From assembly GCA_024449915.1 (NCBI GenBank), contig JAMZAV010000971.1, positions 124,001 through 188,000 of the forward strand: a stretch of 64,000 nt of DNA. Reading direction: 5' to 3'. A program made the position numbers and the translations under genes. This DNA comes from Sweltsa coloradensis. Taxonomy: Eukaryota; Arthropoda; Insecta; Plecoptera; Chloroperlidae. The notes below the pieces were generated by a model. That model saw only the letters and a list, made by a program, of their open reading frames with translations. It ran no database searches and was not told where the DNA came from. Positions 34,160 to 46,600 of this stretch are shown here, one piece after another; the first letter of the stretch is position 1, and every line of letters begins with the position of its first letter.

Positions 34160-34222
34160 GGTCGTCGTCGTCGGGGACCTCTTCCCCTTCCATTGACGAC
34201 ATCCCCGACGACGACGACGACG
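34160..34222 (+). promoter_or_regulatory. GTC/GAC hairpin upstream of GRL C start
   Basis: Paralogue of the hairpin upstream of gene B, here with one more GAC triplet on the right arm. It lies 170-230 bases before the ATG and would form a long GC-rich stem if transcribed. Confidence 0.5.
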
Positions 34223-34392
34223 AACATGACAACACGGACGATGACAAAGACGATGACGACCATGACATAAGAACCCCCCGTCTCCTTCCTCTTTTCCGTG
34301 GCTGGTTCTGACCGGCATGAGATTTTTCTCTCCATATCGCCTAGGCTAGAGTGGCGCATTATGTCCTAACGGTTGACGCGCCCTTAAACTTA

Positions 34393-34648
34393 ATGAATCA
34401 ACTCTATTCAGCCATGATGTCATCGAAGGGATACAGAATCTCGTCCACGGGGCTGGACAACAGAGTTTTCCTGACGGACAAGAGCGGCAACCTAGACATC
34501 TCGCAGCCTCTCTTTCAAGTGCTGCAATCCGACAACCCTGGATCGTCGGCTACGCGCTGCGATGGGGCAACACTGTTCCATAGCTTCAAGCCGCTTTGGA
34601 TCGCCATGCGCGCTCTGGGCATGTTCCCCATCTCTTTCACATCGAAAG
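34393..34648 (+). CDS. GRL gene C exon 1
   Basis: 85 codons plus one base. It encodes the N-terminus and the motif SFKPLWIAMRALGMFP. The donor is AAAG|GTAGGAC. Here intron 1 continues cleanly, without the MITE and exon duplication present in gene B, so this copy shows the uninterrupted state. Confidence 0.82.
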
Positions 34649-37600
34649 GTAGGACTACATAATACAGTCGCCATCTTTTATAATTGATTATGTGTACTCA
34701 TTGGGCTAATTGTCCATGAGATAAAATACCTATGTTGGCCTCTGATGGCCATAAAAGGCTGCATGATTGGCGAAGCCTGTAGGGGACACCACATCTGGGG
34801 TGTCCCAGATAGCCTTGGGTCTTGTTTGGGGAATGTAGACATTTTGCATTGGGACGTTTTAGGGGGCACTTTGATATTGAAGAGTCATCTCGCGGAGCAT
34901 ACGCGCAAGTATTGTTATTACAGGATAAGGTGGAAGTTCAAGTATTGCTTCTACGATGTAAAAGATGAACACACTGACTGATGGCTGTAATCAATTCAGG
35001 TTAGTTTATTTATAAAAGAGTATATAATTATATTTTGTAAGTTTGTATGTTTGTTCTAATCGTGAAAATGTCAAAGAAAACCTTAAATGGAACCTTACCC
35101 CGAAATTTGTCTAGTACTTTGAATACGGCTCCCGTTGTTTTTTTTTTAACTAAAGTTTTGGTGAATTTTATAGATCATATTTTATTTAGAAGGGAAATGT
35201 CTTAAGAGGAGTCGTTAAGGCTGGCGCGAAGTCGAGTTTAGGCGCTCAGCTTTCTGCATTTTTCGGGTAAAAGGTTTATAACACCGTCATCAAATTACAT
35301 ACTAACGTTAATTGGATGAGCGTAGCGAGCGAAGCGAAGATTCCATTTCACTACACTGGAGAAAAAAATCCGGAATGTTTTTTTTTCTTTCTTTTTTTTG
35401 TATTTTGATGTGTTTGTCTGCACGATTCCTACTCCAATTGCGATGAAATTTTATGGAGGCCTTCGAAATCTCTGAACTTAACTGCCACGGTTTTGAGCGC
35501 AATCGAAAAATTATTTCTCATTAAAATCGCAATTTTACGATTTTTTTCGATTTTAAAAAATTTCTTCGACTTATAACACCTACATGCTTTATCGGATTGT
35601 TATGATTTTTTCACAAAACCTTAATTTTATGAATTAATATATTCGTGTCAAATTTGAGCGTAATCGAAAAACTATTTCTTATGAAAATCACAATTTTACG
35701 ATATTTTTATTTTTAAAACATTCTTCGACAAATAATACCTACATGCTTTATCCGATTGTAATGATTTTATCACAGAACCTTAATTTTATAAATTAATATA
35801 TTGGTGTGAAATTTTAACGCAATCGAAAAATAATTTCTTGTGAAAATCGCAATTTTATGCTTTTTTCGTTTAAAAAAAAAACTTCGACTTATAACATACA
35901 CATGCTTTATCCGATTGTAATGATATTTTCACAGAACCTCAATTTTATGAATTTTTATATTTGTGTAAAATTTGAGCGCAATCGAAAAATAATTTTTCAT
36001 GAAAATCGCAATTTTACACTTTTTTCGTTTAAAAAAACATACGCTCATCCAACAACGCGCCTGAAAAAGCGTTTGCGAAGCTTCCTAGTAAAGAATAAAT
36101 CTATTCTGTCCAGCACGCGTATTCCTTAATTAACTCGCAGATTTTTAATTAAAAATTAGGGAAATCACCAAAATTTACTCCATTTTGGTCAACTTTGGAA
36201 ATTTATTCCAATTCCAAGTTACAGATTTTTAACTCAAATATATATACTGGATGTCAACGTTTAGAACAATAAGAACGCGCAGGTTAATTTGGTTTTATTG
36301 TACGATGAACGGTTTGGTAGGAATTGAAATACATGTTTTGGCTTTCCATTTTTTCACGTTATGTTGTTTTCACGTTGTTTTTCGTTGTGTTGTTGTCTCG
36401 CAATGGATCTTTAAGGCTTATTTTTTGCAACCAATTGCAGATATAAATATAAAACTACATTATTAACATCCATGCAAAATTTGGTAATGATATTATCAAC
36501 CGTTCAGCAGAAATCATCAACGCGCATTTGAGTTGGGCCAAAAAAATATTGTTGAAACGTAACATACAAATAATATTTTATTTTAACGTTCTGTAAAAAT
36601 TTTAAATTTTTCTTCCTTCTCTTGGTACTCCCATCCCTGAGCTTATTAACTTACAAAGTCTAATTTACTTGTAATCTAACGTTCGCGCTGATACACGCAT
36701 CCCACACGTCGTCTTTCAATTCATAGATTCAGTTTTTAGAATTTTACTTTTTTTTAATATTAAAAATATGAAATATTAACAATTCCACCTACGGGAGTGT
36801 TTCCCAAGTATCCAAATCGAGAAATATACCCTCGCTCATACCTGCGTAGGGTCTATGGTATGGTCAATTCAACAACAACAGTTTTTCGATGCTTTATAAG
36901 GTTTGTTCGTTCGTACACACTTTTGTGAAATGAGCCATTTTGGTCCGTTCGTTCGCTTCAGTGTTAACTGGCAATCATAACACTAGCCTCAAAGCCAGTG
37001 TAAAGTGTAGACGACTTTTTTAGTGTTACTGTTAACACTAGGTCCACGAACGAACAGACCTATTGTTCCATCCCTTCTGTTCTATAATGGAACTACAATT
37101 CAGAAGTTAAATAGCTACCGTCTCGGTGGTCTAGTTGGCTAAGGCGCCTACCTGGAATGTGGGAGGCTCGGGTTCGAACCCCGATCGGAATGATTTTTTT
37201 AATTTCTGAATTGTATTAAATATTAAAGAAGTTTACTGTTCGACCCATCATATGGCTAACAATACATGTTTTTCAGGTGTTGCCAGTTTCAAGCTGACGT
37301 CTGGTGCCTTCAGATACGCAGTGATCATGTTCGTTATGATCGGCTGCTACACCGGCTTCGTCACTAAGCACCGTGTCTCATATCTTAGCAACGCAGAAGG
37401 CGGCTTCAACGCTCTCATATTCTCGTACATGTGTGTAGTGTACTGCAGCGCATACTGGATGCTGCCTATTTGTCACATCACGGCCGGCACAAAGGTTGCC
37501 AATTTTGTCAATAGTTGGTGTCATTTTCAGGTATGTATCTACAATGTAATTATGACATACAAATAGGAATAGAAAGAAATTTTAAAAAGAATGCGATCCT

Positions 37601-40600
37601 TATTTGCTTAACCCATTCAGTAACAACCACAAAGGCCGGGGTACAAGCTTTTTAGGAGTGCGAAAAATAAATAAATATCTAAAATCTTCACTTCGCTCGA
37701 TACGCTCATCCAAATAGTCATTAAATATTTAAAAAGATAATTTTGGACCAGAAACTTCCAAAGGCATAGAACATAAAGAATGTTACAATACTATGAAGCT
37801 TCGCAAACGCTTTTTCAGGCGCGTTGTTGGATGAGCGTATGGTTTTTAAACGAAAAAAGCGTAAAATTGCGATTTGTATGAGAAATTATCTGTCGATTAC
37901 GCTCAATTTTCACACAAATATATAAATTCATAAAATTAAGGTTCTATAAAAATATCATTACAATCGGATAAAGCATGTAGGTGTTATGTTGAAGATTTTT
38001 TTTAACAAAAAAAGCGTAAAATTGCGATTTTCATGAGAAATTATTTTTCGATCGCGCTCAAATTTTACGCGAATATATTAATTCATAAAATTAAGGTTCT
38101 GTGAAAAAAATCATTACAATTGGATAAAGCATGTAGGTCTTATAAGTCGAAGAATTTTTTCAAAATCGAAAAAAATCGTAAAATTACGATTTTAATGAGA
38201 ATAGTTTTTCCAATGCGCTCAAAAACGTGGCAAATCTAAGTTCAGAGATTTCGAAGGCCTCCAGGAGACCTACAATATTTTAAAAACACCAAAAATCTTA
38301 GATACAAATTAGAAATTAGAAATAATTATCTAAAATAACTGTGTTTTGACCAATTTAATTTGGTACTGAAAGAGCTAATTAGTTAGTATAAAATATATGT
38401 TTTGGTAAAACAAGTGTGAATACACATTAATAATTAATATGCATCCACATTCCCAGGTGCAGTTTCACAGAATGACCGGTGTTCCCTTGTCGATCAACTT
38501 ATACCGTCAGACAGTGTTCTGGACCATAGCAATACCAGTAATGTCTGCATTGGTGTTTGTCTTCGAGTTTGTGATGCTGCAAGCTTTCGAGCTCTGGGAG
38601 GCGTATTACTACGTCTTCATCAACACACTACTCAACTACCACTTTGCATTGTGGTGCTATGCATGCTGTGTGTTGTCACAATCCTCGCTACATCTCAAGA
38701 GGAACTTCGCTGAGGTAAACGACAAGAATTATACAAGGCCACTTAGCTTTTCGCTTTTTTCAGTCGCGTTGATGGATGAGCTTTCATGGTTGATTATCGG
38801 CCCAATTATCACGAAAATATCGTATTTAAAACCAGGAAAGAAATTGTAAAAGTACGCTTTCTATAAGACAATTTTCTTCAAATGTCCTCAAAATCATAAC
38901 ATATATAATTTCAGTGATTTTGAACGTTCCCATAAAGTTTCATCAAGATCGGAGTAGCCGTTTGCCAAATATCACGAAAGTATCTCATTAAAAATCGGGA
39001 AAAAATCGTAAACGTACGATAATCATAAGAAATATTTTATCGATAGTACCCACATACCTAGCAAGTCTAAGTTCAGAGATTTCGAGGGTCCCCTCAAATT
39101 TTCATCAAGATCGCATATGCCGTTTACCCGGTAGAGCGCGAACAAACAGACAAAAATACAAACAAAAAACACCCGAGCTAATTTTTTTGCGGAGGGGGGG
39201 GGGGGGGTCAGTAAAATTGAAGTCTTCGCTTCGCACATCCAATCATAACAAAACAACTATCGTTTGTACAAATTGAGCAATTAAATAACTAGGAAAACGC
39301 TAAAGTCCCGCCGCGTTGATGGATGAGCTTTTTAAAGGTTTTAGTTTGCGTGGGATATCTTTACTTTTGCAAGTGCTTTGTTTTGCTGCCTACGCATCGA
39401 AGGTGAATGTTGTCAAGTTTCTTTTGTTTCTTGTCAATTGGTATATTTACCGTAAAAAACTTGTATTAAAAGCTTTATTTCTATGGATTCTGGCTAAATT
39501 TTTCCACTTTTTCTTTCAAAAGGTACTAAATAACCATAACCTTAATGTCCATGTATAATATGAACGTTGTAGCCCCACCCGTTTGGTCAGAATTGGCCCA
39601 AATGGCACGAAAATATCGCACAAAAAGTCAAAAAACGTTATATTAAAAGCTTTATTTCTATAGATTCTGTTTAATTTTTTCAACTTTTTCTTTTAGAAAG
39701 CAATACATCACCATTTACCTTAATGTCCATGTGAAATATGAACGTTGAAGCCCCACCCGTTTGGTCAGAATTGGCCCAAATGGCACGAAAATATCGCACT
39801 AAAAATCGAAAAAAAATCGTAAAAGTACGATATTCATGAGAAATATTTCTTTCGATTGTACCCAAAAATGTAGCAAGTCTAAGTTCAGAGAAAACGAAGG
39901 TCGTGTCAAATTTTCATCAAGATCGCATATGCCGTTTGCCCGGTAGAGAGCGAACAAACAGACGGAAAAACAAACAAAAAAAAAAAAAAAAAACACCCGA
40001 GCTAAATTTTTTGGGGGGTCGGTGAAATTGAAGTCTTCGCTTCGCTCATCCAAACACTATCAATAAATTATTATAAAAGTAATAAATATTTGACGAAGAT
40101 CGCACTTTTAATCAGTGTTTAACGTATATATTGGGCAAGTAAATTTAACTGCAAGATAATAGTAATAACAATCACCAATCAGAAGCTAAGAAATTATTTT
40201 ATTAGCAGGTTATTTTAAGATATATTTTTACTGGACATAGAAAATCCAGACCATAGAGACATTATGCAATGTTGACTGTTTGTAAGATCATATATTGATT
40301 GTAATGGTTATTACTAGGAAAACGCTAAAGTCCCGCCGCGTTGTTGGATGAGCGTTTTTGTAAGTTTTTAGTTTGCGTGAGACCACTTTTCCTTTGCAAG
40401 TGCTTTGTGAATTCATAGTAGACGATTGTTGTCGAGTTTCTAATGTTACTTCTTAATTTATAAAACTCAAAAAAACTCATATAAAAAACTTTATTCTATG
40501 AATTCCGACTAACTTTTTCAACTTTTTTCTTTCAAAGGTACTACATTACCATAACCTTAATGTCTATGTGAAATCTGAGCGTTGTAGCCCCACCCGTTTG

Positions 40601-43600
40601 GTCAGAATCGGCCAAATGTCACGAAAATATCGCACTAAAAATCGAAAAAAAATCGTAAAAGTACGTTTATTTTATGGGTTCTGGTTACCTTTTACAACTT
40701 TTTTACACAAGGTACTACATCACCATAACCTTAATATCCATGTCAAATATGAACTTTGTAGTCCACCCGTTTGGTCAGAATCGGACCAAATGTCACGAAA
40801 ATATCACACTAAAATCGAAAAAAATCGTAAAAGTGCGATATTCATGAGAAATATTTCTTCGATTGTACCCAAAAACGTGGCACGTCTAAGTTCAGAGATT
40901 TCGAAGGTCCCCTTCAATTTTCATCAAGATCGCTTATGCCGTTTGCCCGGAATCGTGCGAACAAACAGGCAAAAAAAAAAAAAAAAACATTGGACCTAAT
41001 TTTTTTGAGGGGTCAGTGAAATTGAAGTTTTCGCTTCGCTCGCTACGCTCATACAATTATATACGAATGGTTAATACTAGGAAAACGCTAAAGTCCCGTC
41101 GCGTTGATGGATGAGCTTTTTAAAGTTTTTAGTTTGCGTGGGATATCTTGCAAGTGCTTTGTTTTGCTACCTACGCATTGTAAGTGATTGTTTCAAATTT
41201 ATTTTGTTACCTGTCAATTGGTATTATTTACCGTAAAAACTTATATTAAAAGCTTTATTTCTATGGATTCTGGCTTACTTTTTCAACTTTTTCTTTTCAA
41301 GGTACTACATCACCATAACCTTAATGTCCATGTATAATATGAACGCCCACCCGTTTGGTCAGAATTGGCCCAAATGGCACGAAAATATCGCACTAAAAGT
41401 CAAAAAACTTATATTAAAAGCTTTATTTCTATAGATTCTGACTAACTTTTCCAACTTTTTCTTTCAGAAAGCAATACATCACCATTACCTTAATGTCCAT
41501 GTGAAATATGAACGTTGTAGCCTCACCCGTTTGGTCAGAATTGACCCAAATGGCACGAAAATATCGCAAAAAAAGTCAAAAAACTTATATTAAAAGCTTT
41601 ATTTCTATAGATTCTGTCAAACTGTTTTAACTTTTTCTTTCAGAAAGCAATACATCACCATTACCTTAATGTCCATGTGAAATATGAACGTTGTAGCCCT
41701 ACCCGTTTGGTCAGAATCGGCCCAAATGTCTCGAAAATATCGTACTAAAAATCGAAAAAAAAATCGTAAAAGTGCGATATTCATGAGAAATATTTTCTTC
41801 GATTGTACCCAAAAACGTGGCACGTCTAAGTTCAGAGATTTCGAAGGTCCCCCTCAATTTTCATCAAGATCGCATATGCCGTTTGCCCGGAAACGTGCGA
41901 ACAAACAGACAAAAAAAAAAACAACAAACAAACAAAAAAAACAACCGAGCTAAATTTTTTGGGAGGTCAGTGAAATTGAAGTCTTCGCTTCGCTCATCCA
42001 ATTACCAAAGAGATGTATGGAAATCAACACAGAAATAATTAAAACCTCATCTCATCCGGGTATCGAACCTTGGTCTCTCGAATGCCGGTCGAACATTGAA
42101 TAGATTGGAACAGTACTGCAACGTTTCTGCTGTCTTTAAACACCAACTAAACATTATTTATTTACACTAGGAAAACGCTTAAGTCCCGCCGCGTTGTTGG
42201 ATGAGCTTAATTGGTGCACCATTGAGCTGCCATGTGTTATGCGGATTTTTTGTTGTTCTGTGAAAAAATCATTACTTAGTCGAAGATTATTTTAAACTAG
42301 GAAAACGCTAAAGTCCCGCCGCGTTGATGGATGAGCTTTTTAAAGGTTGTAGTTTGCGTGGGATATCTTTACTTTTGCAAGTGCTTTGTTTTGCTGCCTA
42401 CGCATTGTAGGTGAATGTTTTCAAGTTTCTTTTGTTTCTTGTCAATTGGTATTATTTACCGTAAAAAACTTGTATTAAAAGCTTTATTTCTATGGATTCT
42501 GGCTAAATTTTTCCACTTTTTCTTTCAAAAGGTACTACATAACCATAACCTTAATGTCCATGTATAATATGAACGTTGTAGCCTCACCCGTTTGGTCAGA
42601 ATTGGCCCAAATGGCTCGAAATATCGCACAAAAAGTCAAAAAAACGTATATTAAAAGCTTTATTTCTCTCGATTCTGGCTAACTTTTTCAACTTTTTCTT
42701 TCAAAAAGCAATACATCACCATTATCTTAATGTCCATGTGAAATATGAACGTTGTAGCCCCACCCGTTTGGTCAGAATTGGCCCAAATGGCACGAAAATA
42801 TCGCACTAAAAATCGAAAAAAATCGTAAAAGTACGATATTCATGAGAAATATTTCTTCGATTGTACCCAAAAACGTGGCAAGTCTAAGTTCAGAGAAAAC
42901 GAAGGTCGTGTCAAATTTTCATCAAGATCGCATATGCCGTTTGCCCGGTAGAGAGCGAACAAACAGACGGAAAAACAAAAAAAAAAAAAAAACAAACAAA
43001 AAAAAAAAAAACAACGGAGCTAAATTTTTTGGGGGGTCGGTGAAATTGAAGTCTTCGCTTCGCTCATCCAATTAAATTAAATAAAAAAATAACTTAATTT
43101 TTTAACTAGGAAAACGCTAAAGTCCCGCCGCGTTGATGGATGAGCTTTTTAAAGTTTTTAGTTTGCGTGGAATATCTTTACTTTTGCAAGTGCTTTGTTT
43201 TGCTGCCTACGCATTGGAGGTGAATGTTGTCAAGTTTCTTTTGTTTCTTGTCAATTGGTATTATTTACCGTAAACAACTTTTATTAAAAGCTTTATTTCT
43301 ATGGATTCTGGCTAACTTTTTCAACTTTTTCTTTCAAAAGGTACTACATCACCATAACCTTAATGTACATGTATAATATGAACGTTGTAGCCCCACCCGT
43401 TTGGTCAGAATTGGCCCAAATGGCACGAAAATATCGCACAAAAAATCAAAAAACTTATATTAAAAGCTTTATTTCTATAGATTCTGGCAAAAATTTTCAA
43501 CTTTTTCTTCAGAAAGCAATACATCACCATTACTTTAATGTTCATGTGAAATATGAACGTTGTAGCCCCACCCGTTTGGTCACAATCGGCCCAAATGTCA

Positions 43601-46600
43601 CGAAAATATCGCACTAAAAATCGAAAAAAAAATCGTAAAAGTACGATATTCATGAGAAATATTTCTTCGATTGTACCCAAAAATGTAGCAAGTCTAAGTT
43701 CAGAGAAAACGAAGGTCGTGTCAAATTTTCATCAAGATCGCATATGCCGTTTGCCCGGTAAAGAGCGAACAAACAGACGGAAAAACAAAAAATAAATAAA
43801 TAAATAAACAAACAAAAAACAAAAAAACACCCGAGCTAAATTTTTTGGGGGGTCGGTGAAATTGAAGTCTTCGCTTCGCTCATCCAAAAATAGTACTAGG
43901 AAAACGCTAAAGTCCCGCCGCGTTGATGGATGAGCTTTTTAAAGTTTTAAGTTTGCTTGGGATATCTTTACTTTTGCAAGTGCTTTGTTTTGCTGCCTAC
44001 GCATTGTAGGTGAATGTTGTCAAGTTTCTTTTGTTTCTTGTCAATTGGTATTATTAACCGTAAAAAACTTATATTAAAAGCTTTATTTCTATGGATTCTG
44101 GCTAACTTTTTCAACTTTTTCTTTCAAAAGGTACTACATCACCATAACCTTAATGTCCATGTATAATATGAACGTTGAAACCCCACCCGTTTGGTCAGAA
44201 TTGGCCCAAATGGCACGAAAATATCGTACAAAAAAACAAAAATCTTATATTAAAAGCTTTATTTCTATAGATTCTGGCTAACGTTTTCAACTTTTTCTTT
44301 CAAAATGTACTAAATCACCATAACCTTAATTTCCATGTATAATATGAACGTTTTAGCTTCACCCGTTTGGTCAGAATTGGGCCCCAAATGGCACGAAAAT
44401 ATCGCCCAAAAAATCGAAAAAAATCGTAAAAGTACGATATTCATGAGAAATATTTCTTCGATTGTACCCAAAAACGTGGCAAGTCTAAGTTCAGAGATTT
44501 CGAAGGTCCTGTCAAATTTTCATCCAGATCGCATATGTTGTTTGCCCGGTAGAGAGCGAACAAACAGACAGAAAAACAAACAAAAAAACAAAAAAACAAA
44601 AAAACAAACAAAAAAACACCCGAGCTAAATTTTTTGGGGGGTCGGTGAAATTGAAGTCTTCGCTTCGCTCATCCAATGAGGGTTTATTTCTTGGTTTTAT
44701 TTTATCGGGAAACACTGCCGTGGGTGTAATGATTATGTGTAAATCATTCCAGAAATTACAAAATCCATATCAGCCAGGTATCGAACCCGGGTCTCTCTCG
44801 TCTGTCGTCAGCAGAATTCAATAGACGAAAAATGCTCATCCATTAGTGTGACTGTAAATAATGTTTGTGAAACCAGTTATTAAATCGACACGATTCAAAG
44901 AATGTCATCGTATAAATGTAATAAAAGCATTTGGTGGAGGTGCCGGGTATGGTGTTACATTATCAAATTTATAATTTTTGACAAGTTTTCTAAAGATTAG
45001 TATTAATATTTACAGATAAGTCCAAAAAAATTATTGAAAGGACGTAGAGATAGATGCGATGACATCAAATTGGATATCATGACGGAAAACTAAAATACCA
45101 AACTTTGTGAAACCAGTTATTAAATCGACACGTTTCGAAGAATGTATTCATATGAATGTAATACAAGCATTTGGTGGAGGTGCCGGGCATGATGTTACAT
45201 TATTTTAATAATATCAAATTGATAATTTTTGTACACTATTTCTGTCCAGGAGCTGCGCGCGCACCCCTACGATCAGGGCGTAGTACGTAAGCACCGTGCG
45301 CTGTGGGAGGAGCTAAACTGCCTCACCAAGGCAACGGGAGATGTGCTGTGCTACGCGTACGGATCTCTACTGATCATCTACTTCACTTTTCTCACGTGTT
45401 CCGTGTACGGAGCTGTGTGCGACAAGGGCACGAACGAAGTGACCACAAAACAGATTGGTCTTGGGTGTATAGCCATCTTTTTGCTAGCCTCCCTGTTTGG
45501 TGTCTGCAACTGTGCACATCTCGCGAACGACGCTGTGAGTACACATTTTACTAAGATTTATTTAACGTCTATCATATTCGATGTAAGACCGTTGAAAACA
45601 ATTTACAATAGAGGATTTCCACATCGGTCATATCATATCATCTTATATGGTTGTAAAACGTTTTGGGAGAACTGGTCGAGTTACTTAGGAGATTTGTACC
45701 TGCTAAAACACTGATAGTAATATTGAAAGGCAACCAGTACTCAAAGATTCAAGATATGCTCGATACCTTAAACTGGCTGTCAAATGTCAATACCCTTACA
45801 TTTATACTTAAAATAGTAAGAGGTGAACTACCAGGGTACCTACGAAAATGCATCTCTTTGGGAACAGAAGTCCATAACTATAACAATAGGAGAGCTCACA
45901 ATGTATATTATGTAGAAAGTAGAAATAAGTCAATGTCTCAAAGGTCTACTTTCTACAGTGGTATGCGATTGTATAATAAGATATAGATGAGAGGATAAAA
46001 CTGATGCAAGGGCGTAGCTTTAGACAGGAATGTGTGAATTTTGTAAGAAATAACATAGTCTTGCAGAGGTGATAAATACTTATGCATTTTTCAGTTTTCT
46101 TAAGTAAGACAATGCTCTTAGTAAGGTTGTGTTGTATACCATGGAATAATATGTTAACATGTAATAATAGCTGAAAATGCTAAATAAAGTGAAATGAATG
46201 AATGAATCTAGGTGCCCGTTAGGGCGCCGCAGCCAAGCCGCGGTGCGCTACACACTCAAGCACCTTATACAGCAAGCAGAGTTAGGGTGATTTCGAGGTG
46301 TCACCCAGCCGTCATGAAACGTGATGTGAACTTAAAAACTATCAAAATCAAGGGGATTTAAGTACCTGACAACACATGCCAAATTTGGTTGGGGTGCGAT
46401 CATTCCTTCTTGGTAAAAAAAATGGCTTGAAACATGCTCAAAATCACTTTAAGGATGTTAGCTACTGCTACGGTCTAATTCGTCAGTTTCAATCGGCCCG
46501 CGATTCTGACCAAACGGGTGGGGCTGCAACGTTCATATTTTACATGGACATTTATGTAATAGTGATATAGGGTTTTTGAAAGAAAAAGTTGAAAAAGTTT

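Noticed and set aside
37119..37205. Functional tRNA gene
   Set aside because: The acceptor stem has a mismatch and several wobbles, and the sequence continues into a conserved SINE body repeated elsewhere in the window.
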